Source: Acanthochlamys bracteata
Lineage: Eukaryota > Streptophyta > Magnoliopsida > Pandanales > Velloziaceae
Assembly: GCA_019914995.1 (NCBI GenBank)
Contig: CM034143.1
Span: forward strand, 870,501-934,500
Reading direction: 5' to 3'
DNA length: 64,000 bases
Shown here: positions 30,281 through 42,426 of the stretch, piece by piece
How positions within the stretch are numbered: position 1 is the stretch's first letter
Layout: the number at the start of each line of letters is the position of its first letter
The notes under the pieces: model-generated
Databases searched by the model: none
Told to the model about the DNA's origin: nothing
Seen by the model: only the letters and a program-made list of their open reading frames with translations
Program-made: the position numbers and the translations under genes

Positions 30281-31615
30281 CTACTCTTCCTCGGACTCGG
30301 ACTCAGCACTCTGGAGCCACTCGACAAAGGGCTTCATATTCTTCCAGACCACAGCACTTTTGTTGTCTCCAGAAAGGCCCTTCTGGTACCACTGCAGAAT
30401 GCAATCTTCCTCCAGAATGTCCTCATCATAGAGGACCTTAGCAACAACAGCTACCTCCTTCAGTGCCTCCTCACTGCACTTGGCAGAGAAGGATTCAATT
30501 GCATCAAGCAGAAGCAACTGTTCAGCCTCACCATGCACTGCAGCAGCTACATAGTTCTTCTTCTTAGCAACTTCTTTTGCAAAACCCTTTCCTGCCCCTT
30601 CAAAAAGGGCCTCAAACAGAGCAGAAATAACTTCCTGTGGAGAACCAGAGAAAGACCCCAAGCAAGACTGGAGCTCAGCAGGATTTGCACCATCCTTCAG
30701 GTTTCCTTTGATCTCAGTGACCAGCTCCTCATGGGGGCTTTGCTCAGGTGCTGCACCATTTCCACTAGCTACATGTTTCTCATCCTTCTTTCCAAGAATT
30801 GGCTTTTTCTCCTTCTCATCAGTAGAAAGTATAACCATCTCAGCCGTAACTGAATTGAGCTGCTCTTGGATGCGTTGGCGAGCTGCTTCAGCAGAAGTGT
30901 CTGTCTGCCACTGAACATCATCATCATCATCAGCCTCATTGTCACCAGCCTGACTGCCACCTGGAGAAGAGTGGTGGTCTTCATCAGAGCCATTATTAGC
31001 CTTCTTCTTAGTGGCGCCAGCTTTGTACGCCCCAGCATCTTTGGATGAAGCAGTCTTTTTCTTCATTTCCTTCTTAAGCTTCCTTTGTTCCTCGTCGGCA
31101 GCCTCGCCTTCTTTGAGTCGCTCCTTTTCAGAGCGCCTCATTCCTTTCTTATCTTTGGACCCCTTCTTGGATTCAGGCGGATTCTTCAGGATGAAGGTTG
31201 TCAGCTTATCCCTCATATCCACATCAGAAACATAACCACAAGCAGCACATTTCAATTGTAACATCTGAGTCTTAGTAATAGTGACCTCTGTCTCAGGATT
31301 GCCACATCCATAACACTGGACGTACTTCTTTATAAAATTCTCAAGCAGTCCAGCAAGCTTGGATGTGTCATGTGCCCCATTGACTAGAGAAATTCCAGTC
31401 TTCTCATCAAATTTCGACTGCGCTCCAAGCTCACACCCAAAATACTTGGTGGTGTATGAGGCAGGCCTAGCAAGAGCCTTTGCAATGTCCACCATGTTCA
31501 CAATATTGGTCTTGATGCCATTCCCACGACCTTCTATCTTAGTAATCATCTTTGGCATCTTATACCTGTAGAAGGCGTCATCACTGTTTGATGCCCCAAT
31601 ATTCTGCAAAGCCAT
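30281..31615 (-). CDS. EIF5: Translation initiation factor eIF5
   Basis: GTPase-activating protein for eIF2 in the 43S pre-initiation complex, cytosolic. One uninterrupted coding exon, 444 aa, the normal plant length. The N-terminal eIF5/eIF2-beta domain has the arginine finger Arg17 in YRYKMP and a zinc ribbon Cys101, Cys104, Cys123, Cys126 (CYGC, CAAC). A long charged Lys/Glu linker with a poly-Asp stretch follows (about 140-260). The C-terminal W2/MIF4G-like domain ends in an acidic tail (EWLQSAESESEEE) that in the family binds eIF2-beta and eIF3. Frame upstream of 31615 stays open but has no ATG. A leader exon near 33202-33280 joins across an intron of about 1.5 kb. Confidence 0.97.
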   Translation of the reverse strand: MALQNIGASNSDDAFYRYKMPKMITKIEGRGNGIKTNIVNMVDIAKALARPASYTTKYFGCELGAQSKFDEKTGISLVNGAHDTSKLAGLLENFIKKYVQCYGCGNPETEVTITKTQMLQLKCAACGYVSDVDMRDKLTTFILKNPPESKKGSKDKKGMRRSEKERLKEGEAADEEQRKLKKEMKKKTASSKDAGAYKAGATKKKANNGSDEDHHSSPGGSQAGDNEADDDDDVQWQTDTSAEAARQRIQEQLNSVTAEMVILSTDEKEKKPILGKKDEKHVASGNGAAPEQSPHEELVTEIKGNLKDGANPAELQSCLGSFSGSPQEVISALFEALFEGAGKGFAKEVAKKKNYVAAAVHGEAEQLLLLDAIESFSAKCSEEALKEVAVVAKVLYDEDILEEDCILQWYQKGLSGDNKSAVVWKNMKPFVEWLQSAESESEEE

Positions 31616-33300
31616 TTTGCCTGATAGATCCTTAACCAAGAAGCAAAACGCTAGACTCAACTAAGAGACAAATCAAATGCAGACGACTGAGGAAACACTT
31701 CAGTTTATAGCTTTGTTGACTCTTCACACCAAACAGCGCGCCCCTTTTGTTCGATATGTATATCTTCAGCTTCTTTGAAAGGGATCTATTCTTTTTTCTA
31801 GAGGTAGGGCAGTACTCTCCCAGCAACCCAACTGATCCCAAGTATAGATAGTCTAATCCAGACATAAAAGAGGCAGAGCACTTGACACCCTCCACTTTGA
31901 GAGAAATGCAAAGGCCAACAATGAAAAACAACTCAAGTTCCTGTAAATCATTGATTATATGAGACACATGTACAATGAACCTTAGTGAACTACCCACAAT
32001 TAACCAGTGCATACATAGGAAATCGTCATTAGAAAATTAAATAAGGGTATTTAACTAAATGACGCCAACATGCTTTGCCAAATGAGAAACACCGCACTCA
32101 TGAGCATTTCGGAGCAATTGCATTGACTGATTGCAGAAGAAATAAAATCCTCCACACATCAAATATCCTAAGGGCATATATTCTCATATTCATTGAAAAA
32201 GGATCGCAAAACAAATATTCCTTGTTTGTACACAAACAAAGATGGCAAAGATTCTGAATCAGATACTTGAACATCCTACTCGTAGAACAAGTAACTTCAT
32301 ATTTCAAATAGGATAAAACTTAAATAGACATACACATGATAAATTATAAAATGGATTTGAAATATACACATCTACCCATCACAGAAACATCACATAATCA
32401 TGGCATCAAACCTCCAGCTACTAATCATTCATGCAATCCTTTACAAGCAAGCGACATTAAATAGATCATATATTAATTCAAATGAGGTAGAACAATGATC
32501 CCCAATATATTCAAACAAAACTATTTCTTATATACCCTTTACACCAGCAAACTGCATGATAGACTACAACTTGTCCACAAACAATGAATATTCAAACACC
32601 CTTCATCTTAAATTTGCACAATACCTACAAGTTAGCAATTGATTCACATGCTTAGCTCATACCTAAGCATCTGGATAATGTTAAACTGGATAAGGTTAAA
32701 TCTAAAGTTCAAAACATAACCTGTCAACTTAGACTAATAACAAAGTAGAAGCAACTAAAGCACACAAGGACAACAGACACACATTGCCAAGCACAGACTT
32801 GTCATATTTCTCTCTTTGCTAACTGGAAGAGATCCAATCTATTCACTCTAACTCTTTTCCCAATTCAAATCAACAAACCTATGCTGATAGATTAACACCA
32901 CCTATCAAATATAATCCCATCCCGATTAAAACAATCAAAGAGTTACATAACCTAATAACCTAAACGCATAATCAAATCCAGACACGCAACAACAAATGAA
33001 ATAAGAAAATCAGCTGAATACCTAAATTTTATCCATCAATCTAACAACAACCTTTCTAACTAGTTCAAAAACAATCAATCGAATCGAAAAGCTCGAGAGA
33101 GGCGGCAATCAACAAATCAAATCAATCATAAGATCAGTTAACGAATCACACTATGCGTGAATCTAGTAATCAACCAACAAAGACATAAAATGACTTATTA
33201 CCTGAGATCGCCGGCGGAGAAAACTAGGGTTTCCCACCTGCTGTTGCTCCGTTAGAGAGAGAGCGCACGACTGAGGATATAAACAGCAGATGCTTTATTA
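31616..33300 (-). other. eIF5 leader exon and leader intron
   Basis: On the minus strand a donor (GATCTCAG/GTAATAAG, exon end 33202) and an acceptor (TTTGTCTCTTAG before 31660) define an intron of about 1541 bases wholly in the 5' leader. Nothing coding is seen inside it. Long leader introns often raise expression of plant housekeeping genes. Confidence 0.6.
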
Positions 33301-33351
33301 TAAATTTATATAGAGCCGTGGAAGCTGTGAGAAGGAAGATTGCAAACCCTA
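33203..33351 (-). promoter_or_regulatory. eIF5 promoter with TATA and telo-boxes
   Basis: Minus-strand TATATAAA at about 33305-33312. AAACCCTA telo-box motifs occur at 33225-33232 (minus strand, in the leader) and 33344-33351 (plus strand). Telo-boxes are frequent in plant promoters of translation-apparatus genes. Confidence 0.5.
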
Positions 33352-33477
33352 GTTTGTTTTCTGCTTTCAGTTGTTAATCTCGCCCCTTGATTTTTTCAAA
33401 CCGTACGTTCCCAATCTAGTTAGAGTCCAAAATTTAAAATGTCTAACTGATTCGATTTTGGTTCGGGTCAGATCTAA

Positions 33478-33708
33478 AGTACCGTTTGCAAATATTTATG
33501 GAACAATTTTTTTTTTTAAAAAATTATTTTATTTTAATCAATAAATTCTATTATTTTACTTATAAATAAATAATATATAAGTATATTATGTAAAATTTTT
33601 TGTATATTTCTAAAATTTTTAAATAAATTATATATAATAATAAAATTTTATTAAATAATATGAAAAATTGATAAAAAAAAAGCGTCGTCAAACCGTCCCT
33701 AAATCTAC
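33478..33708. repeat. AT-rich MITE-like block
   Basis: Runs from GTACCGTTTGCAAATATTT to GTCGTCAAACCGTCCCTAAA. Its ends are roughly inverse (ACCGTTTG against CAAACCGT). Interior almost purely A/T. Boundaries are approximate. Confidence 0.35.
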
Positions 33709-33996
33709 TAAAAATTATTACAGGACAGTGTTGCGAAACTTATAAAAGGAGTCCGATTCGTTCTAAAGAAAAACAGAGTGACCTTTATTTGCAAAATAAA
33801 AGCCTGATTCTTGCAGAAAAAGCTCTCAAGTGTTTACTGCCGACTTAAACAAGCCCTCTGGTCTAAATTTACCAGACATATTTTACATGGCTATAATTGC
33901 AGAACAGTTTTCCTTATCGCAGAAATAACCGACAAGTTAAATTATTTACCAAAGAAATGTTTCAAACGGAGTAATCCTACTTTCTTCCATCACATT

Positions 33997-34250
33997 TTAA
34001 GTTTCAAATAGTTCACATATTTTAATTACATAAAAAATTCAAAACTCTACTTTTATATACGAAACTCTAGTTTTAATTTTTTTATTTATATATTTTTCAA
34101 TACAACTATATTTTTTAATTTTTAATACACTTTCAAAAATTATTAAAACATAACTACTGAACTCTATTTTCAGTTTATTTTTAAGAAATTTTACTTTCTA
34201 CTTTTCACTTTCACGAAACTCAATTACAGATATTTGAAACACACCCTAAA
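33997..34250 (-). mobile_element. MITE-like element, relative of 60130-60405
   Basis: Ends are imperfect inverted repeats (TTAAGTTTCAAATA and TATTTGAAACACACCCTAA). Roughly 100 bases at its right end match the reverse complement of the left part of the element at 60130-60405, including TTTTCACTTTCACGAAACTC. Length about 250 bp, no coding capacity. Confidence 0.5.
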
Positions 34251-34854
34251 AAGATGCTCCATATAGAAAATAGCAGAATGAATATGTTAATTTCGTTTTT
34301 TACTCCTTACTTCCTCTCATCCTCCTTCAGAACCAGTGAACAACACAAACAATAACAGCAGAAGAATAACTGCAACAGAAGAAGAAGAGAAGTTCACTGC
34401 ATGAAGTTAATGTTGCAAAAGAGGAAGAAGAAGAAATAAGTTCAAACAACTTGCAAAATGTTTTATGCATTTTTCTCTTTTTTTCTGATTGCAAAATAGT
34501 CCACTGCATGATTGATCACAATGAGTAACCGATTTTCTTTTCAGTTAATCCAACAAACCGGTCAACCAAAAACATGTACCTCTTTTCATTAACTGAGTAA
34601 GATTTCATTTCATAACAAAAACATACCTGTGGATGTGTTACATCTTGCTTGAATTAATACACGGCAATACAAATATACTCGAGAAGAAAAAGATCAATGA
34701 TGGCTCAAGGAAGAGCACTCAGAATGTAGATTCCTGTTCGCTTGCTTTAAGAGCAGTCGCAACGCGAATTGTTAGGAAAACTTTTCTTGGACACTGAATG
34801 CTTGAAGTCATAACTCAGATGACTTTGACAGCCTCTGAATGCACATTTAACATT

Positions 34855-37800
34855 TCAAACTCGCAAGTCGTTTTCTAAGTCTTCGATGAGATCATCCAAG
34901 CCAATAACTTCAACATTCTTCTGCTCAGAAGTGTGACTGTCGGGTGAATCTCTGATTTCTAGAAGCTGCATGTTCAAATCATCTATTTGTTTCTGTATTT
35001 TGCTTCCACGATCAGGCAGTCTGGAAACCAGTACCTGCAATTGCTAACCAGTTTGTATGAACAGGAGCGATGAATTAAATGACAGACTATTAAATGACAG
35101 ACTAGGCACAAACGTGCCATACCTTGTTTGCTAATGTCCCTGAAAGGTGCTTAATTCTTTCCTCAATTTGCTCAGGGCTTTCTGAGGAAACAGGAGTTTG
35201 GGCTTTGGTAGGACTTCTATTAACGAACCTTGAATCCCTGGGGTTGAACGCAAACTCTTGCCTGCGGACAAAACTTCACTTGGATGTTGACAATATACTT
35301 CAAAGGACATTTGCAGAAGATACATTTATTTACTCAGGTATGTCGAGACTTTGATAATACCCGTGCATGACACGTTCCATCATTGAGCTTGATGATGAGC
35401 CTTGGACTATCTTATTTCTTGGTACACTGTAAAAAAGGTAAGTATGCAGTAGCCACACAAAATTCCTTTTAACTCTAGCACTCAACATGCCTTTATCTTT
35501 CAGCAATCTATCTTTCTTCCATAATCTAAATATACTTCTTCGAAGGTTTGCTTTCAGCAGAAGAAATTCTCAGAAGAAAATTGCAGATTATCCCCAGGTA
35601 TAGTGAGTCAGTATCATATACAGTACAAGAGATACATTGTTATCACTGACCTTGGAATATCAATATTTTCATGACCAGGTGGAAGAGTTGCTGTCTTAGA
35701 GAATAGCAGGCTGTGATGACTGACACCAGCTATACCTTGGCTCTCAAGGAAGTTAATGTGAGCTTTCAAAGAATCATCCCTGCATAGCAAGATAGTATCA
35801 GTTAAATTTAGTATTTATCTTGATCATCCAGCACAGGCTTCTTTCTGCTTTAGGCTAAACACAAACTGTTCTTCAAATTAACATCAAAACTTAGTTCAGA
35901 CTGTGGAGAAAAAAGGTAAATCACATATCTTTGTCTAATTGACATTCATATCAGATACAAACAATACAAACACAGCTATATAAAAGAAAACAAAAACTGC
36001 TTGGTAGAAGTTCATACACTATGTGTTGGCGATCATGCTCTTCTTGCATCTGCTGCTGAGTAAGAGAGACATCAAATCCATGTGGTGGAAGGCTAAAAAG
36101 CTCGCGAATGTCCTGAATGCATCCCAAACATATTGAACAAAGTGGCATATAAATATGCATTAAAAGGATACATTCTACATATAGAGAAGTTGAAGTAGTA
36201 AATGATGTCAAATTAAAGATAAAAGCCTTGAGCATACCTTTTGGCCGAAATATCTGGTCTGTTCTCTGTGTTCAGTTGCAGTTCTAAATAGACCACCCTT
36301 AAAGACCTGCACAGACATTAGCAATCAAATCTGGAAACAGATTAGGTCTGGAAGGATATCCATTACCAGTAACATATTAGCATAAGGACTCAAAAAAATA
36401 AGAATTACATGCCAAGCTGGATTTCATGAAAATCAGGTAATTACAAGTTTCCAAAAATATCACCTGCATTTTGTATATCTTTTCTTCTATAGTTCCACAT
36501 GTCATCAATCTGTACACAATAACATCTTTCTTTTGCCCTATACGATATGCACGATCAACACTCTGGTTGTCCGTACTGCATAATAGAAGAAAACAGAGGG
36601 ACACATATAACTTACATTTTCAAGGATACATGAGTGACACATATAGGCCCAAGTTTGAGTTATGTCTAAGATCCTAAAATATGATACGAGTACATGAAAG
36701 AAAGATTAATTGGACAAGAAATCACCTGGGGTTCCAAGCTGGATCAACCACGATAACTCTATCAGCTTTTGTAAGTGTGAGACCGAGTCCACCAACCTGT
36801 GATGTCAAGAGAAAGATAGGCGCCCCAATTCCTTCTTGGAAATCCTGTGAAATAGGAATCCATTAGTATACTACAATATGTAGAACAAGGGTAGGAAAAG
36901 GAGCAGGTTAACTCCTTCAAATGTAATGAACACAACATAAAGGACCTTGACTATTCTCTCTCTTTCAGATACTTTGGTTGTCCCATCGATTCGCAAAAAC
37001 TTGTATCCAGTTGAGACTAAAGCTTCCTACATAAACACCCATAAAGCCATCAATCATGAGGCATGTTCTGAAAAAACCTAACATGCAAGTTGTTAAACGA
37101 TGGATCGAGACATACCACCTAAAAGGGACTCAGAGATACCTGAATAAGATTTAGCATTTTACGAGTTTGTGAAAATATCAGAACTACATGACCCCCCCTA
37201 ATCAAATTATCCTGTCACAAAACCAAATATTGAGGAAAAAGCTTTAATAATTAGAAAAGGCTAGTTTGGCAATGGAAAACATCCTCACCAGCAAAGATAG
37301 TATAAAAGATATTTTGCATGAAACATTGTGATCCACTTCTAGAGCATCATTATTGTCGTAATTCATATTTGCCAGATTCTTAGCCATCTTTTCCACCATG
37401 GTCATCTCCTCACGGTTTAACATTGTATCCATCCCTTCAAGGACACCTTCTGCGCCTTTCTTAGTCAAAAGCAATGGATGATCACAAATTTTCTTCAGTA
37501 TCTGATTGACAAAGTCAACATTTATCAGCTAATGAGGAAATTATGTGCTAAAGTGAACAAACATATTGGACCACTTAAAGTCATTCTAATAATGGGGGGA
37601 TAGCAAAAAAAAAGAAAAAAGCAGCACTGAATTGGGGCAAAACGTACTGTTAGTGCAGCCAGTGGAGATCCACTAAATATTGATGTATCAACCCACTCAC
37701 TCTTTAGAAAAGCTTCATAGAGTTGTCTCTGCCATGGCAAAAAATTAATATAATAATATAAAATTTCAAAGAAGGAGGTGCCATGGTACGACCTGAAGCG

Positions 37801-40800
37801 AGTAGAAACGATAAATATATGCACCTGACAAGATGTTAACTTTAGCCAAACAATGATTTCATTCTTTTTGGAAAGCTTTGCACTTTGTGTTGAGTCGCCG
37901 TCTTGAAATACTTCGCTTTTCAATCGACGAAGAAAATATGGCTTTATCCTTTCTCTTAATTCCTGCACATTGTGACAATTTACATAATCCAAAAGAGTAG
38001 TTAAGAAGACAAATATAGAAGGTTGTAGCTAAACAACTGATATGATCTCTAACTTAAAATCATGTCCTAGTCAAAGAATAAAATGTATCAGGGAAGTTGC
38101 TTTCCAGACACCATAAGAGCAACTGCTACTAGCGTTAACAATAGAAGACCACGAAATGAAGGAAAAAACTTGATTTGCTTTCCAACTTTGAATCAAAGGA
38201 CACGGAGCTTCAAGGAAAACATGCATCTTCTAGCATATACGAACAGAGAATATGGCTTCCGTCCATGCATCCATATAGCAACCTCTCTTAATACAACACA
38301 ATGCTCTTTCACTGGGATGGTGGCGGTTGCTATAATGGCCTCCGTTATATAAAGAAGACATTCTACAGGCACTTAATCCAGTAGCCACTCTATAACTAAT
38401 TTACTTCCTTAAGGTCCAGTAGCCACTCTCACTAATTTACTTCCATAAGGTTTACAAAAACTTCACAAAGTCTGATGATGGACAAATGTTTTCTAAGGTA
38501 CACCTAGATCTTCAAAGTATCTCATACTACACGATATGTATCAGCATAGTTGCAATTACCTTTGCAACAGTTGAACCAACAACCTTTTCACGATCTGTAG
38601 CATGCTTATCATTCCCACGAAGGATGTGACTTTCATATCTTATTTTAAACCTATCACAAAGAGTAAAACCAAAATTGTCAAAGATGAGAAACAAATGAAA
38701 AAACAAACAGATTAAAATAAGAAACATTGCTCAACAGATTGAAGTAAGAAACGTTACTCATCCTTGTCACCCAAGAGACTTGGACAGCAAAAGCTAAATA
38801 AAGCCCAAAGTTCCTATAGAATAGCAAATTAGAAAATATCAATATCACATCGCAAAAGTGAGCAACTTGTATATCAATAGATTCAAGCTGTACTCTATTT
38901 TCGGAGTGAAGAAAGGACCTTTAGGTTGTTTTGGATAGGTGTCCCGCTGATGACAATGCGATGTGAACATGGTATGTCAAGTAAGCTCTGGGCTCTTTGG
39001 GTCTTTGGATTCTTTATAATGTGACCCTGAAATGCAAAGGAGAAGTCAAATAGATGTCTGCAAATCATGATAACCACTAACATGCCTCACAACATGTGTT
39101 TCAATTAGGCTATGGAATCTGGACGAGCCTAAAGAAACATTAGGAATTTCTTTAGAATATGAAACAAAAAGACTTTACTGAATCAACCAACATAAATAAA
39201 AATATGATGTAACCACAAAAGAAAGAAAAACATAAGTTTAGCCAAAAGAAAACCCAACCTCATCCAGAATTGTGTAGTCCCATTCTGTGTCTTCCTCTCT
39301 TCTACTTCCCCTCAAGTAGGAATCACCTCTTATGGATTTTGAATTGTTCCTCACGATATCATAAGTTGTGATGAGAATGCCGCCATACTAAATGCGAGAA
39401 ACCATAGATTAATTTTTTAAAACACAATTAACAAAATCAGAATGAATAAGCATCTCACTCCTGAAGCAGTGAACAGATATATAAGCTTTACTCTAAAAGA
39501 GCCTTGAATATAACGTGTTTCATATCAAACTTTGATAAAACCATTGTACAGATTATAAAAGAGAGATAAGTTCATATAGCATAATGATGAGACCTTAAGT
39601 ACGTTGTCCAGTTCATATTGCCGCAATTTCAAAGAAGTCCCAGAGTAGCTGGCAAAAGAAACATGCAAGTTACAGAAAGCATGGAACAGATGTAGGAATA
39701 TACAAATGTATATGAGCAAAGAAAATAAGATAAAGTAGTCAAGGCTCACTCTCTGATTTTTGAAGAAAGTCCTACTGTGGTAAGCTCTTTTGTCCAATGA
39801 GCCAGAAGTGTTTTCGGAGCTACAATCAATGCCCTCTTTATCAAATGTGAATGAAATAGGCCAGCCAAGTAAGCAGATATCTGAGAAAGAATTTGGAAGT
39901 ACCACAAAATCAGATCACCCCTGACTACAGAAATCTACAGCTCGTATGGTCAACATCATACCAAATTGACCACCACGCCAAAAGCAGACTTTAAGAAGTT
40001 GTACACTTCATTAAATGCAAATTATTACATGGAAAACAAGTCTTTCAAGAGATGTAGCTCTAAATAGCAAAGCAGACTCAGACTCTCAGTCTATTCCAAA
40101 CAACACATAACAGAAATCTGACATATTACCATTTCTAGGACCTTGCTATAATCAATCTAAAAAAACAATGAAGACACAATTACCTTGCTAAATATCTTAT
40201 GAGCATGGTTAAATTACAAAGTCAAGAGACTACAAAATTGAGTTTAGAAAGTATAAAAGAAGGAAAGATAGTTGTACCTGCATAGTCTTTCCCAATCCCA
40301 TGTCATCACCTAAAATCCCACCAGTTCCCATACAGTGCAAAGACCACAACCAAATAAGTCCCTCCCTTTGGTGGGGATACAAAATCTTGCCAATCTTACT
40401 GGGAAGCACAAACTCCACTGATCTGCACTTACCGGTCCCTTGCAACCTGACCACACCATCTTCAACATTCTCCTGTTTGCCATGGTATGACAACTTTACA
40501 TTACTTCCTTGCTTCCCATCACTGTCCAAAACAACACATTCATCTTCTTCATCACTGTAATCCACTAAAGACACATGTTTTCTTCCCTTCAGAGCTTTAT
40601 CCTGTTTTATTCCCTTGTCTTCCTCACTGTCTGAGTCATCAAAACTCGCACTCTTCATCGATGCAACTTGACTTACTTGTCTCTCATTTAACTCTTCTTC
40701 CTCTTCTGTGCTTTTGGAATCATCCAAGCTATGAAAACTCTTCAGCATTCCCTGTCCTGTTGCCGATGATCCTTCAAACAATTTCCCTTTCTTCACTTCA

Positions 40801-41297
40801 CCCTTTCCCAGTTTTTCCTCTTTCTCTTCACCATCCAAATCCTCAAACGCCAATGGCTTCACTTCCACCTCAAATCTCTTCTCTCCAGAATCTTTCTCAG
40901 CCGGTGAATCAGTGAAGGCAAGTTGGAAGCTAGGGGTTTTATAGTCTCCATCAATTTCAACATTCTTCGGCTTGTTCATCTTCTCCACCGACAACGCATC
41001 AAATCTCGCACTGAGCTGATCTAAAATCTCGCCAATGTTTTCAGATTCATCATCAGCATCATGATTATTGATGGCAGCATGGGCGACAGACTGCTGAGAA
41101 ACCTTGCAGAGACGTCGCCGGCCTTCAATTTTGATCAGCATATCGACGGCGGCGGCAGGTTTCTCAACTTCCTCCGGTTGTTCAGGATCGATAGAAGTTG
41201 CCTTGAAAATCGTGCTCGTTGATCGGTCACGCGTCTGAGATTGAGTTAGCAACCGATTCGCGCGCTCGTTGAGACTCAGCGGTCTACGTTCAGACAT
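34855..41297 (-). CDS. CHR24: SNF2-family ATPase, CHR24/ERCC6L-like
   Basis: DNA translocase of the Rad54/ERCC6-like branch of SNF2 chromatin remodellers, nuclear. Twenty exons in transcript order: 41297-40278, 39880-39750, 39648-39594, 39387-39259, 39026-38919, 38813-38758, 38650-38560, 37962-37825, 37728-37648, 37501-37289, 37211-37140, 37026-36946, 36844-36726, 36575-36464, 36306-36238, 36112-36018, 35779-35651, 35426-35334, 35261-35123, 35034-34855. All GT-AG, phase kept; 1036 aa. Exon 1 carries an acidic, Ser-rich N-terminus, then [11 protein letters not shown] and Walker [10 protein letters not shown] (330-338). Motif II is DEGH (445); helicase-C motifs include [19 protein letters not shown] and [13 protein letters not shown]-terminal region with a short coiled-coil-like segment follows. 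Assignment to CHR24 (At5g63950) is from memory of family features. Confidence 0.92.
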
Positions 41298-42426
41298 TTT
41301 TCAAACGATTGTTATTCAAACCTAAGAGTTCAGTTCATTCAAAATCGACGAACAGCAATAATTGAAATTGGATGAACGAATTAAGGAACGACTTGAAAGA
41401 AGAATCGAGAATGGAAAAAAGCTTGATATTTTGAAATTTTGGTTTCAAATTTGAAATTTTACTTTGAGTTAGAACCCTAACGGGTGGTTTCACTTCACAG
41501 ACTCCCAAAATAACATTTGTTTAGAAATGGGAAGATGAAGAATTTCATTTCTCATCAGCTATTTGAGCCGACAGAGAAATAAATGGGCCGTACGTAGACC
41601 TACAAAACTTTAATTAAATATGGGCTTTGTTCTGTTATTAGAAATATGGGCCAATTTTCATATTTGTACTAGAGAAATTTCTTAATATAAGATTGTTTAT
41701 TGGTCGAAAGAATTTAAAAAATTAAATTTAAAAAATATTTTTTAAAAAAATAAATTAATAAAAAGTGAGTTTTTTAAAATTTATTTGTAAAAATAAACAA
41801 AAAAGTTCTAAATCTAACTTAAAACTCTTGTTCAAATAAGTCCCAAGTAAGTTTTCTTTTTTAAAAAAATATTTTATAACGTTTTAGAAGTTTTTCTATA
41901 ATTTCGAGAATTGATGAAGAACTTCGTCATGCTTTTTCGGATTTAAAACCATATAATTTTGTAAGCAAAAAAAAATTATTTTCAAAAATTCTTCAAAAAT
42001 TCTATTTTACTAAAAATATATTTTTATAAGCAATTTCAAACGATTCCATAATAGTGATTGTTTTTTTTACTCATCAATATAAATTTCTTTTTTTTGTTAC
42101 ATATTTGTAATAATTCACGTAATTCGAATTATGTATGCCAAAGTTCATAAATATATAATGGTAGATTAATTTTGTGAACATTATTTTTCTGTTAACATTA
42201 AGTGCTTTTATTGAGAACTTCAAAATGAAATATATGATATTAGGGGTCTTGATTAGTTAATGAAATTGCAATGCATCACAGCAACCTATTATGGAAACTC
42301 ATTAGTCTTTGCCTGCAACGTTGATAAAGATAAATATTGTGGTCCATTAATGTAAAAGTGGTTCATCCTCTGAAGCCTGAACAACGATTCATATCCACAC
42401 AACTCATTCACGCACCATCTAAAACG
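41298..42426. promoter_or_regulatory. Divergent upstream region of CHR24-like and F-box genes
   Basis: Starts of two divergent genes are about 1.1 kb apart. Near the SNF2 gene there is a telo-box-like AACCCTAA (about 41471) and GGGCC elements (about 41585 and 41648). The middle (41690-42060) is AT-rich and featureless. The last 90 bases are in frame with the F-box protein but lack ATG. Confidence 0.4.

Larger units (their letters stand above)
33352..34854. other. AT-rich spacer between eIF5 and CHR24 gene
   Basis: No gene seen. It holds two AT-rich repeat-like blocks (33478-33708 and 33997-34250) listed separately. The final roughly 200 bases, up to the stop codon at 34855, are the 3' UTR of the SNF2 gene. 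Confidence 0.5.

Noticed and set aside
30119-30853. 244-codon frame on the plus strand
   Set aside because: Antisense shadow of the eIF5 C-terminal coding region.
42337-42426. 30-codon in-frame extension of the F-box protein
   Set aside because: No ATG upstream of 42427; the F-box follows the normal distance from that ATG.
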